Source: CAYPAU01 sp964408825
GTDB taxonomy: Bacteria; Patescibacteriota; Microgenomatia; Levybacterales; UBA12049
Direction: 5' to 3'
Assembly: GCA_964408825.1 (NCBI GenBank)
Contig: CAYPAU010000013.1
Span: 1 to 24,036, forward strand
DNA: 24,036 nt
The translations under genes were made by a program, and so were the position numbers. Of this stretch, positions 6,504-13,488 are shown one piece after another; position 1 is the first letter of the stretch, and every line of letters begins with the position of its first letter. The notes under the pieces were generated by a model, which was not told the origin of the DNA, made no database searches, and saw nothing but the letters and a program-made list of their open reading frames with translations.

Positions 6504-7079
6504 GTGGAAAACACTAATACAGCTCCAATTAACTCAGTCCCAACTCAAGCATCATCCACCACTCCGGTAGCTTCCCCTGCATCAAGCTCATCCAAAACTA
6601 CCACAACTATGTGGGACGCCTTCGAGCATATCCTCATGTTTATAAGTCTTTACGTTTTGGCAACTTCTATAGCATTGACCTTATATTTTTTTGTGGATAA
6701 ATGGCTTCCTGCAGTCACCTCAGATTACTATAGAAGTTATAATTGGGAGAATTCAAGGCTGGATTTGTTACGGGGTTATCTGGCAGCGTTAATAGTTTCA
6801 CTTCCCCTATTTGTATTCTTTTTTCTCCATGTGACAAAAAGAACAATACAGAATTCTAATATGAGAAATATTAAATCTAGAAAGATTCTAATTTACATAA
6901 CACTTGTTGTGGCCTTTATAATTATGTTGTTTAATATAATCTCAACAGTCTACAACTTTCTAAGAGGAAATATAACGCTTAATTTTTTTCTTCATCTTGT
7001 CGTGACACTATCTGTTACGGGGATAATTTTTGTTTACTATCTATTTCAAGTAAAAGAAGATAGAAAATTGAATGCTTAA
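6504..7079 (+). CDS. Four-helix membrane protein, DUF5671-like
   Basis: A 191-residue inner-membrane protein. The N-terminal 33 residues are Thr/Ser/Pro/Ala-rich and probably disordered. Four membrane segments follow, at about residues 40-62, 88-108, 125-150 and 160-180. The pattern WDAFEHILMFISLYVLATSIALTLY resembles the start of the DUF5671 family, which is common in CPR genomes and has no known function. It starts with GTG six bases after a -10 box. The last eight bases overlap the next gene, so the two are co-translated. The same Ala/Pro-rich N-terminal style recurs in the gene at 7870. Confidence 0.75.
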   Translation: MENTNTAPINSVPTQASSTTPVASPASSSSKTTTTMWDAFEHILMFISLYVLATSIALTLYFFVDKWLPAVTSDYYRSYNWENSRLDLLRGYLAALIVSLPLFVFFFLHVTKRTIQNSNMRNIKSRKILIYITLVVAFIIMLFNIISTVYNFLRGNITLNFFLHLVVTLSVTGIIFVYYLFQVKEDRKLNA

Positions 7080-7821
7080 ATATTATATATTTATAACACT
7101 TCTTTGTCTTTTTGTGGTTGCTTTAATAGCGGAGGGGCTCATAATTGCTGGAAGCCCTATGTCTCAAAAAGATATTCAGCTTGATAGCAATAGGCTAGAG
7201 GCATTTAATAATATTAAATATCAAATTGAAAATTATTATACTGCCAACGGTAAGATGCCCAATTCTTTAAATGATCTGTCATCAAATGTAAACGTTAAGG
7301 ATCCTGAAACCAAAATGGACTTTGATTATAAACTGATCCTGCCCTATAGCTATAATCTTTGCGCCACGTTTTCGACAGATAACTCTGAGCAAGTTAAAAA
7401 CTACCCTAGTTACGATTCAGATACTGCGATTTATAAAAAACACAAAAAAGGCTATGATTGTTTAGAATTCAAAATTTCCGACTATGCAATAGGGTCAACT
7501 AGAGTCACCCCAACGACAGCAGTTCTTTCTACTCTTTATGTAAATTCTAATCCTAAAGGTGTTACTACGACCTCCATTGCAATCACAAATACCCCAGAAT
7601 ATGGTGGTACAACAGATTACACTAGAACAAAAAATGGAGTAATTAATACAACAATTGATGCACCTACATCAGTCTTAATTGGAGGAACAAGTTATATTTT
7701 TAGTTCTTGGTCTGGGTGCAACAATGATACCGTCGCAGATCAGTATTGCTCTGTTCTTGTAAATGGAAATGTTCTTACCATTACTGCTAATTACTCAGTT
7801 CAAAATCTTCCAAGTCCTTAA
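7072..7821 (+). CDS. Pseudopilin-like anchored protein with C-terminal beta repeat
   Basis: 249 residues. One N-terminal membrane segment (about 5-27), then a region like type II secretion/type IV pilin minor proteins (IKYQIENYYTANGKMPNSLNDLSS, about residues 48-71). From about 165 on there is a Thr-rich beta domain (VNSNPKGVTT... YGGTTDY ... FSSWSGC ... ITANYS) resembling InlB B-repeat or flagellin-like beta-grasp repeats of surface proteins. Two Cys in the last domain could form a disulfide outside the membrane. Probably cell-surface exposed. It overlaps the upstream membrane gene by eight bases. The family calls are by motif only. Confidence 0.6.
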   Translation: MLKYYIFITLLCLFVVALIAEGLIIAGSPMSQKDIQLDSNRLEAFNNIKYQIENYYTANGKMPNSLNDLSSNVNVKDPETKMDFDYKLILPYSYNLCATFSTDNSEQVKNYPSYDSDTAIYKKHKKGYDCLEFKISDYAIGSTRVTPTTAVLSTLYVNSNPKGVTTTSIAITNTPEYGGTTDYTRTKNGVINTTIDAPTSVLIGGTSYIFSSWSGCNNDTVADQYCSVLVNGNVLTITANYSVQNLPSP

Positions 7822-7830
7822 GCTTGATGA

Positions 7831-7860
7831 TTGACAAGACCTTCTCTTCTCTGAAATACT
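7831..7860 (+). promoter_or_regulatory. Promoter upstream of 7870 gene
   Basis: TTGACA 7831-7836, an 18-base spacer, AATACT 7855-7860. The ATG at 7870 is nine bases downstream, so the leader is absent or a few bases long. Confidence 0.72.
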
Positions 7861-7869
7861 TAAAACGGA

Positions 7870-8568
7870 ATGGAAAATAATCCCGCACAAAGCCCGACTC
7901 CTGCTCAAGCTCCAGCTGCTCCTGCGGTCCCACCAGCAAAAGCAGTTTCAACTCGTTCTTTCTCAAAATCCGAAGCTATAAAATTTGGTTTTAACTTCTT
8001 TAAAGCTCATATAGTAGATTTTATAAAACTTACAGTGGTTTATCTTCTAATTCAATTTGCCGTGGGTTTTGTGAGCGGCCTTCTTAAGGATAACCCCTTA
8101 GGTATTCTATGGTCCCTGATTTCACTAATCGTATATATTGTCATGCAGCTTGGACTTACCAAGATTCTTCTTGATTTTTATGACAGCAAGCCTCTTAACC
8201 TTTCATACCTTTATTCTCTTTATCCTCTGAGCCTAAGATACCTTGGAGCATCTATTCTTTATGGACTAATAATTCTTGGAGGATATATTCTTCTTATAAT
8301 CCCGGGAATAATCTGGTCAATCAAATTTTCATTTTATAGCTATCTAATAGTTGACAAGAACGCTTCCCTTATGGATTCGCTCAAGAAAAGTTCACAATTG
8401 ACACAAGGAGTTAAAATGAATTTATTTATTTTTGGACTTCTTTTGGTTTTGTTAAATATTGCCGGCGTACTTGCCTTAGGCATCGGACTTTTTGTGACAA
8501 TTCCTACCACAATGATGGCAGTAGTTTACGTCTACCGCAAACTCCTTTCTTCATCCCCCGGAATCTGA
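7870..8568 (+). CDS. Multi-pass membrane protein with Pro/Ala-rich N-terminus
   Basis: A 232-residue integral membrane protein of unknown function. Residues 1-30 are Pro/Ala/Gln-rich, followed by a short amphipathic lead (SKSEAIKFGFNFFKAHIVDFIKL) and about five or six membrane segments, with a LLIIPGIIWSIKFSFYSYLIVDKN stretch and a SLKKSSQLTQG loop. That last pair is typical of the DUF975/YciC-like and glycerophosphodiesterase-membrane-domain class of small membrane proteins. It has its own leaderless-type promoter. The neighbours are other membrane proteins. No catalytic motif is seen. Confidence 0.7.
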   Translation: MENNPAQSPTPAQAPAAPAVPPAKAVSTRSFSKSEAIKFGFNFFKAHIVDFIKLTVVYLLIQFAVGFVSGLLKDNPLGILWSLISLIVYIVMQLGLTKILLDFYDSKPLNLSYLYSLYPLSLRYLGASILYGLIILGGYILLIIPGIIWSIKFSFYSYLIVDKNASLMDSLKKSSQLTQGVKMNLFIFGLLLVLLNIAGVLALGIGLFVTIPTTMMAVVYVYRKLLSSSPGI

Positions 8569-8572
8569 GTTT

Positions 8573-8581
8573 TGTTATAAT
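8573..8581 (+). promoter_or_regulatory. Extended -10 promoter of the EamA gene (leaderless)
   Basis: TGTTATAAT: TG at 8573-8574, TATAAT at 8576-8581. The ATG at 8588 is six bases on. No convincing -35 box. Confidence 0.75.
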
Positions 8582-8587
8582 CACTTC

Positions 8588-9448
8588 ATGACAGCGATCT
8601 TGTTTGCTCTCGTTGCATATGTAGGGTGGGGAACTGGAGATATATTTGGAGCCATTGCCTCAAGAAAAGTCGGCTCTTACACAACTTCTGTTTGGAGTTT
8701 TCTTTTTAGGCTCGTAATTTTCGGCTTGTTTATACCCTTCTTTATCACCGAGCTTAAACATCTAACTCCGCAATTACTATATCTTAACCTTTTTTTAGGG
8801 TTCTTGCTTATTACTGGACTGACTTCTTTAAATGAAGGGTTGCGTATTGGAAATCCTTCTATCGTAGGTACAATTGGGGCATCTTACGCAGCACTAGCTG
8901 TCGTTTTTTCCTTAATAATTTTCCGTGAAACACTATCTCTGGCTCAAATACTTGCAATCTTTCCAATTTTTATTGGAGTCATTTTGGTCACCCTAGACTT
9001 TAAAACCTTAAGTAAAGCTAAGAATATTTTAGGAAAAGGGACCAATTTCGCTATACTGGCTGCAATAGTTTGGGGAATTTACTTCACCTTCATTAGGATT
9101 CCAGTGCATCAATTGGGTTGGTTTTGGGCCAGTTATATAGCATATATTCCAGTACTTATAATATTTATTACAATCAGCTTTTTAAAGAAAAAAATTGTCA
9201 AACCCTCATCTAACTCCTTACTTCCTATAATTCTATCTTCCGTTGTTTTTACTGCAGGAGATTTTGGATATAATTTTGCCTTGAGTAAGGGTCTAAATTC
9301 TGTTGTCGCTCCCGTAGCGGGCAGCTATCCAACACTTTTTGTTTTATTAGCTTTTTTAGTATTTAAAGAACCGGTGACGAAGCAACAAATTATAGGAATT
9401 GTTACAACACTTATAGGTGTAGTTCTCCTTTCGATTCTGAGTGTGTAA
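8588..9448 (+). CDS. EamA-family (drug/metabolite transporter superfamily) permease
   Basis: 286 residues with about ten hydrophobic segments in two similar halves, as in EamA/DMT permeases. Hallmarks: the GWGTGDIFGAIASRKVG start, SLNEGLRIGNPSIVGTIGASYAALAVVFSLIIFRETLSLAQILAIFPIFIGVILV at the end of half one, and the parallel VVAPVAGSYPTLFVLLAFLVFKEPVTKQQIIGIVTTLIGVVLL at the end of half two. The Glu in FRE and FKE precedes the last helix of each half, as usual. The substrate is not predictable. Single-gene unit facing a minus-strand toxin-antitoxin pair. Confidence 0.9.
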   Translation: MTAILFALVAYVGWGTGDIFGAIASRKVGSYTTSVWSFLFRLVIFGLFIPFFITELKHLTPQLLYLNLFLGFLLITGLTSLNEGLRIGNPSIVGTIGASYAALAVVFSLIIFRETLSLAQILAIFPIFIGVILVTLDFKTLSKAKNILGKGTNFAILAAIVWGIYFTFIRIPVHQLGWFWASYIAYIPVLIIFITISFLKKKIVKPSSNSLLPIILSSVVFTAGDFGYNFALSKGLNSVVAPVAGSYPTLFVLLAFLVFKEPVTKQQIIGIVTTLIGVVLLSILSV

Positions 9449-9467
9449 TGATGGTTGCTTGAGGAGT

Positions 9468-9725
9468 CTAATGACTTGATTTATCCTGGGAAAAGCGGCT
9501 GGCGTTAAGAATAGTAAGCCCAATAATTTTATTCTTCCTTACTCTTCGAATAATGCCGTCTTTTCCCTGATAAGCATTATCGGCTTTTTGTGGTTTAAGG
9601 AAATTTATATAAAGAACATCAGCTTCATCATCATAATCCACCCAAAGTTTTGAATTTCCATATTGGGCCAACCGGACCAAATCGGTAACTGCGATGTGGG
9701 TTGAGTCTATTAACCTTTGTTCCAT
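9468..9725 (-). CDS. DUF2283-family protein, candidate antitoxin
   Basis: 85 residues from the ATG at 9725 (a TTG at 9749 would give 93). The core KLWVDYDDEADVLYINF is the DUF2283 signature (a DYD.EADVLYI pattern). The C-terminal part, IIRRVRKNKIIGLTILNASR, also fits. It overlaps the 3' end of the upstream gene at 9710, so the two are co-translated in the order toxin, then antitoxin. DUF2283 proteins are often found beside small RNase-like toxins, which supports the antitoxin reading. The ATG was chosen because an AG-rich stretch precedes it. Confidence 0.82.
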   Translation of the reverse strand: MEQRLIDSTHIAVTDLVRLAQYGNSKLWVDYDDEADVLYINFLKPQKADNAYQGKDGIIRRVRKNKIIGLTILNASRFSQDKSSH

Positions 9726-10030
9726 AATATCTTTCTCTGAAACAACCAACGACTATCTGTTGTTAGGTAGGCGGTGAGAATAAATCCGTCCTTACTGTCT
9801 ATTTCTTTATATACTACCACAAACCAAAGGTTTTTTCCAAAGACTTTCTTTACAGCCAGCAGCTCTCCGACGTCACCCTTTAAGATTAAATCGGGATCGT
9901 TAACAGCACTGATAACTTTTGATTTATCTCTTATTGTAATTTCTCTATGTGAGTTTATAATGTGAGACCAGCGCTCTTGTGTTAAACGGATTGGAATATT
10001 ATTTTTTGAGATGGCGGTAGCGATAATCAC
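9710..10030 (-). CDS. Candidate RelE/Barnase-EndoU-ColicinE5-like (PBECR) nuclease toxin
   Basis: 106 residues from GTG at 10030, six bases after a -10 box (a TTG at 10033 would add one residue). Pattern: IPIRLTQERWSHIINSHREI near the N-terminus, then VISAVNDPDLILKGDVGELLAVKKVFGKNLWFVVVYKEIDSKDGFILTAYLTTDSRW. The LT.ERW.HI..rH, the i..P..I, the central beta hairpin and a final I.TAY are the hallmarks of small phage-Barnase/EndoU/RelE-like ribonucleases. The His near residue 28 is a candidate catalytic residue. Its partner is the DUF2283 gene. Activity and target are not shown. Confidence 0.72.
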   Translation of the reverse strand: MIIATAISKNNIPIRLTQERWSHIINSHREITIRDKSKVISAVNDPDLILKGDVGELLAVKKVFGKNLWFVVVYKEIDSKDGFILTAYLTTDSRWLFQRKILWNKG

Positions 10031-10036
10031 CAATTT

Positions 10037-10045
10037 ATAATAGCA
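10037..10045 (-). promoter_or_regulatory. Extended -10 promoter of the toxin-antitoxin pair
   Basis: On the minus strand TGCTATTAT: -10 hexamer TATTAT at 10042-10037. The GTG start at 10030 is six bases downstream. It lies back to back with the 10064 promoter on the plus strand. Confidence 0.65.
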
Positions 10046-10063
10046 TAGGGAATATTAAAGAAG

Positions 10064-10069
10064 TATAAT
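10064..10069 (+). promoter_or_regulatory. -10 box of the exonuclease-glycosyltransferase operon
   Basis: TATAAT 10064-10069. The ATG at 10078 is eight bases on (leaderless). The -35 region is weak. Confidence 0.7.
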
Positions 10070-10077
10070 AAGTTTCG

Positions 10078-11001
10078 ATGGAGAAATTTATCTTAATCGA
10101 TGGCAATGCGATTGTGCATCGGTCTTATCATGTAATGCCGCCCTTAACGCGCAAAGACGGCACTCCGACTGGAGCTGTCCAGGGATTTTTCTCAATGATT
10201 CTTAAAATTATTCAGGAACTTAAACCAGAGCATATTGCGATTGCCTTTGATAGTCCGAGTCCAAATTTCAGAAAAGAACTTTTTACAGCGTATCAATCGC
10301 AGCGTCCCGCGATGGAGAGCGATTTGTCGCCTCAGTTTGGGATTATTCAGGGAATTTTAGAAAAGGCAAAAATCCCAGTTTATGCAGTTGACGGACTTGA
10401 AGCAGACGATATTATAGGTACAATTTCCGAGAAAGCCAAAGAGACGGGGCATCTTGTTTATATTCTCACCGGAGATCGGGATATGCTTCAGCTTGTAAAT
10501 CATAAAACAAAGATTCTTGCGCCTGTTAAAGGAATATCTGAAATGACTTTGTTTGATGAAGGAAAAGTTAAAGAAAAGTATGGAATAACTCCTTCGCAAT
10601 TTGTAGAACTTAAGGCTTTGGTGGGAGATCCGTCCGATAATTATCCGGGGGTCTTGGGGATCGGTCCAAAAACAGCTTCGAATTTAATCAATGAATACGG
10701 TTCGGTTGAAAATATTTACAAAAATATCTCAAAACTTAAAGCTAAAAACTCAAAACTTGCGGAGAAACTTATGGCAGGCAAGAAAAATGCAAAGCTTGCC
10801 CATCAGCTTGCGACAATTTTGACAAATGCCCCTTTTGCCTACGATTTTTCAGATTGCGACATGAAAAATTTAAATGTCTTGGAATTTAAAAAAGCCCTTG
10901 AGGGGTATGATTTCAAAACTCTTCCAAAAAGGCTCGAGGAAATTTTTCAAAAAAACGGAAGTATTGAAAAAATATCGGACAAACAGATGAAGTTAATATG
11001 A
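10078..11001 (+). CDS. Stand-alone 5'-3' exonuclease (PolA N-terminal domain type)
   Basis: 307 residues matching only the 5' nuclease domain of DNA polymerase I. Such FEN-type enzymes remove RNA primers and flaps using metal ions. Seen: ILIDGNAIVHRSYH, the ELKPEHIAIAFDSPSPNFRKEL Asp motif, VDGLEADDIIGT, LTGDRDMLQLV, and the H3TH segment VGDPSDNYPGVLGIGPKTASNLI. All the acidic metal-binding clusters are visible. No polymerase domain follows: the gene ends at 11001, overlapping the next start. Stand-alone forms are known in many bacteria. A full polA elsewhere cannot be excluded. Confidence 0.92.
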   Translation: MEKFILIDGNAIVHRSYHVMPPLTRKDGTPTGAVQGFFSMILKIIQELKPEHIAIAFDSPSPNFRKELFTAYQSQRPAMESDLSPQFGIIQGILEKAKIPVYAVDGLEADDIIGTISEKAKETGHLVYILTGDRDMLQLVNHKTKILAPVKGISEMTLFDEGKVKEKYGITPSQFVELKALVGDPSDNYPGVLGIGPKTASNLINEYGSVENIYKNISKLKAKNSKLAEKLMAGKKNAKLAHQLATILTNAPFAYDFSDCDMKNLNVLEFKKALEGYDFKTLPKRLEEIFQKNGSIEKISDKQMKLI

Positions 11002-12239
11002 CAAGCGACAAGAAACAAGAAACAAGAGACAAGTTAAAAGTTGCTCTTGTACACGACTACATAAAGGAATATGGTGGGGCGGAGAGAGTTCTTGAGGCGC
11101 TTCATGAGATTTGGCCGGACGCGCCTGTCTATACTACGGTTTTTTTGCCTAAGTTTTTAGGTCCACATAGAGAAAGATTCAAAGATTGGAAAATAAAAAC
11201 TTCCCTTTTACAATTTATTCCTTTTAAATCAAAACTCATAAGTCCATTTAGAATTATCGCGCCATTGCTATTTAGAGCGTTTGATTTTTCCAAATATGAT
11301 GTTGTTATTGTTTCCGCAACAGGAGCATACAGCCCAAATATGATTAATAATAACAAGCAACACGTAACACGTAACACGTTAACTCATATCTGTTATTCTC
11401 ATACTCCGCCCCGATATCTTTATGGTTTTGCGACGGCAAGAGAATGGAAAAATAGTTGGGTTTTTAGGATATTGGGGGAACTGGCAAATCATTTTTTAAG
11501 GCTTGTTGACTTTAGAAGTGCGCAAAATGTGGATTTTTTTATTGCCAATTCAAAAAATGTAGCAGGGAGAATTAAGAAGTTTTATCGAAGAGATGCGGTT
11601 GTTATTTACCCTCCGATTGAAATCACAAATCCTAAATCACAAATTCCAAATAAATCTCAAAATACTAAATACAAAATACATAATACTGAATACTATTTAG
11701 CAGGGGGGAGGATTGCAAGACCTAAAAACATTGAATTAATAATTAAAACATTTGAAAAGTTGAAAGTACCCCTTAAAATATTCGGACGAAGTTTTGGAGG
11801 ACTTAATATCTCAATATCTAAATATCCTAATATCCAATTTTTAGGGGAGGTTTCAGATGAGGAAAAAGTTGAGCTTATGAGAAATGCAAAAGCATTTGTT
11901 TTTGCATCAGAAGATGAGGATTTTGGTATAACTCCGGTTGAGGCAATGAGCGTGGGAACCCCTGTTATTGCATACAGATCAGGAGGAGTATTGGAATCAG
12001 TTGTAGAGGGAGATCCTTCGGCCCATTCGGCAAGCTCAGGACAAGCAAGCTCAGGACGCTACGCGACCGGTTTATTCTTCGATGAACTGACGATTGATAG
12101 TTTAAAAAAAGCTATTCAACAATTCAGCCATTTGACTATTGACCCTGCCGATTGCATTGCCCGAGCCCAGAAATTCTCAAAGGAAAGATTTAAAAGAGAA
12201 ATAAAAGAATTTTTAAACAAGACAGTTAAAGTAAGTTAA
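10998..12239 (+). CDS. Glycosyltransferase family 4 protein
   Basis: 413 residues, GT-B fold, cytoplasmic or membrane-associated. It probably transfers a sugar from a nucleotide sugar onto a glycan or lipid carrier (WbaZ-like mannosyltransferase group; substrate inferred only). Seen: KVALVHDYIKEYGGAERVLEAL at the N-terminus, CYSHTPPRYLYGF, FIANSKNVAGRI, VIYPPIE between the domains, LMRNAKAFVFASEDEDFGITPVEAMSVGTPVIAYRSGG (the donor-site EX7E-type motif), and the C-terminus RAQKFSKERFKREIKEF. It overlaps the exonuclease stop as ATGA. The gene is unusually rich in repeats: arrays at 11000, 11354, 11621 and 11803 plus a class C element at 12012, all in frame. A diverged copy of its last 24 or so codons lies at 13403-13488. 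Confidence 0.92.
   Translation: MTSDKKQETRDKLKVALVHDYIKEYGGAERVLEALHEIWPDAPVYTTVFLPKFLGPHRERFKDWKIKTSLLQFIPFKSKLISPFRIIAPLLFRAFDFSKYDVVIVSATGAYSPNMINNNKQHVTRNTLTHICYSHTPPRYLYGFATAREWKNSWVFRILGELANHFLRLVDFRSAQNVDFFIANSKNVAGRIKKFYRRDAVVIYPPIEITNPKSQIPNKSQNTKYKIHNTEYYLAGGRIARPKNIELIIKTFEKLKVPLKIFGRSFGGLNISISKYPNIQFLGEVSDEEKVELMRNAKAFVFASEDEDFGITPVEAMSVGTPVIAYRSGGVLESVVEGDPSAHSASSGQASSGRYATGLFFDELTIDSLKKAIQQFSHLTIDPADCIARAQKFSKERFKREIKEFLNKTVKVS
11000..11034 (+). repeat. Heptad array at the glycosyltransferase N-terminus
   Basis: Five units of (G/A)ACAAG(N), beginning inside the start codon. It encodes a polar leader (TSDKKQETRDK) before the first beta strand. Confidence 0.85.
11354..11381 (+). 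repeat. Heptad array in the glycosyltransferase
   Basis: CACGTAA twice, CACGTTA once, preceded by a diverged CAAGCAA. Period 7, in frame. Confidence 0.8.
11621..11697 (+). repeat. Long heptad array in the glycosyltransferase
   Basis: About eleven consecutive 7-base units (first AATCACA/AATCCTA types, later TACNNAA types) encode a Pro/Lys/Asn/Tyr linker between the two Rossmann domains. It is the longest array in the window. The unit sequence drifts along its length while the period stays fixed. Confidence 0.85.
11803..11834 (+). repeat. Octad array in the glycosyltransferase
   Basis: Four units of NNAATATC (ttaatatc, tcaatatc, taaatatc, ctaatatc). Period 8, in frame. Confidence 0.8.
12012..12064 (+). 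repeat. Class C element in the glycosyltransferase
   Basis: CCTTCGG followed by two direct copies of CAAGCTCAGGAC (12031-12042 and 12046-12057). It inserts about 18 Ser/Gly/Ala-rich residues in frame at the loop after RSGGVLESVVEG. Confidence 0.8.
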
Positions 12240-12247
12240 GGTCGATA

Positions 12248-12276
12248 TTGCGCGCAATTGTACGACACTGTATAAT
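12248..12276 (+). promoter_or_regulatory. Promoter of the HTH-methyltransferase gene (leaderless)
   Basis: TTGCGC 12248-12253, a 17-base spacer, TATAAT 12271-12276. The GTG at 12284 is seven bases downstream. An in-frame TTG at 12248 is the -35 box, not a start. Confidence 0.82.
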
Positions 12277-12283
12277 AAAACCT

Positions 12284-13402
12284 GTGCAAAATCAGATATT
12301 AACAGTAAGACAGGCTTCAAAGCTTCTTCAAGTTGACCCCAATACTATATATCGCTGGGCTAGAAATGGAAAATTTCCAGCAAGCAAAATTGGTAAGGAG
12401 TGGAGGATATTACATAATGATGTTTTGGAATTCGTAGAAAAACACAAGAGAAGACATGAAGTTTTTAGTCATGAGCAGACCGCTGAGCTTATAACGGCAC
12501 TTGCCGGAAGAAGGGAATTGCCGCTAAAGTTTCAATATTTAGGAGAAGGAGCAGACAGATTTGTATCATTTGAGCACACAAGCGAATATGGGGTTGGACA
12601 GACAGAGATAAATCTAATTTTAGATAATGAGGACAAGATACTATCCCATCTGCAAAAAAAAGAATACAGCGTTTTAGATATTGGATGCGGAGATGGAAAA
12701 AAAGCAGCCGCAATCCTAGCTAGACTAGAAAGTTCTTCTAAAAACGTATTGAATTATTTTCCTCTGGATATAAGCGAAAGGATGATTGATATTGCTACTG
12801 ATAACGTAGGACTTGCTCATGAGCAGATACATATAGAAGCGTTTAAAGAAGATTTTGAAAAAGGAAATTTTTCCAAGATTACATATTATCTGCGAAGGAG
12901 ATATCAAAGAAATAATTTGATCCTATTTTTAGGACAGACTATAGGAAACCTTCCAGCCTCGCATATAGTTCTTGTTAATTTAAGAGAAAGTATTACAGAA
13001 AATGAATTTTTACTTGTTGGGATGGCTATGCTATCGAAAAATAAAGATCCATTGGCGGGATATGATGAAAAAATAATCTATGATTGGCTGTGGACAGTGC
13101 CTGAGAGAATCGGTATTGCTAAGCAGGATGCTGATATTAAATTATATTTCAATAGCGTAAAAAATCAGATTGAATATAAATTGGAATTTACCAGGGATTG
13201 GGCGAAAAGTTACGGAAATGATCTTCTTAATTTCTACAAGGGACAAAAGATATTGATAGCTGTGTCTCATAAATTTACAAAAGATGAGATATTTAGTCTT
13301 TTTGCAGGAGCAGGTTTTAAAATAGAATTGTTTTTTGAGTCTAGGAAAAGAGATTACGGATTGGTTTTGTGCAGGCCTCATAGTTGGGAAAGACAAATAT
13401 AA
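12284..13402 (+). CDS. HTH domain fused to EgtD-like SAM-dependent methyltransferase
   Basis: 372 residues from GTG at 12284. N-terminus (about 5-55): an excisionase/MerR-type helix-turn-helix (LTVRQASKLLQVDPNTIYRWARNGKFPASKIGKEWRI). From about residue 115: a class I methyltransferase with SAM motif LDIGCGDG, FPLDISERMID, LFLGQTIGNLP, LLVGMAMLSKNKDPLAGYD and a C-terminal FFESRKRDYGLVL. These match the histidine-specific EgtD-like methyltransferase family (Methyltransf_33). The fusion to a DNA-binding domain is unusual. It could be a regulator sensing SAM-linked chemistry or an enzyme tethered to DNA. The start was chosen from the promoter position. Right after its stop begins a relic of the upstream glycosyltransferase, so this gene looks inserted. 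Confidence 0.8.
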   Translation: MQNQILTVRQASKLLQVDPNTIYRWARNGKFPASKIGKEWRILHNDVLEFVEKHKRRHEVFSHEQTAELITALAGRRELPLKFQYLGEGADRFVSFEHTSEYGVGQTEINLILDNEDKILSHLQKKEYSVLDIGCGDGKKAAAILARLESSSKNVLNYFPLDISERMIDIATDNVGLAHEQIHIEAFKEDFEKGNFSKITYYLRRRYQRNNLILFLGQTIGNLPASHIVLVNLRESITENEFLLVGMAMLSKNKDPLAGYDEKIIYDWLWTVPERIGIAKQDADIKLYFNSVKNQIEYKLEFTRDWAKSYGNDLLNFYKGQKILIAVSHKFTKDEIFSLFAGAGFKIELFFESRKRDYGLVLCRPHSWERQI

Positions 13403-13488
13403 AAATAAAACAGGCTCAAAAATTCTCAAAAGAAAATTTTAAAAAAGAAGTAAAAGATTTTGTAGAGAAAATTTATAGACATGTCTGA
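13403..13488 (+). pseudogene. Relic of a glycosyltransferase 3' end
   Basis: Frame 13408-13488 reads KQAQKFSKENFKKEVKDFVEK, then six more residues and TGA at 13486-13488. The intact glycosyltransferase ends RAQKFSKERFKREIKEFLNK. Codons differ at many wobble positions. The relic's stop overlaps the ATG of the next gene (13481), as a real operon junction would. No start is present. It most likely marks the ancestral end of the glycosyltransferase before the HTH-methyltransferase gene came in. Confidence 0.8.

Noticed and set aside
11621..11697. CRISPR array or minisatellite with fixed unit
   Set aside because: Units are 7 bases, diverged, translated in frame, and have no spacers.
12012..12064. 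Insertion sequence or transposase fragment
   Set aside because: No transposase frame is present; these are short non-coding-type repeats read through in frame.
12248..12283. Longer HTH-methyltransferase frame from TTG at 12248
   Set aside because: It lies in the -35 box TTGCGC; GTG at 12284 is seven bases after TATAAT and starts right before the HTH.
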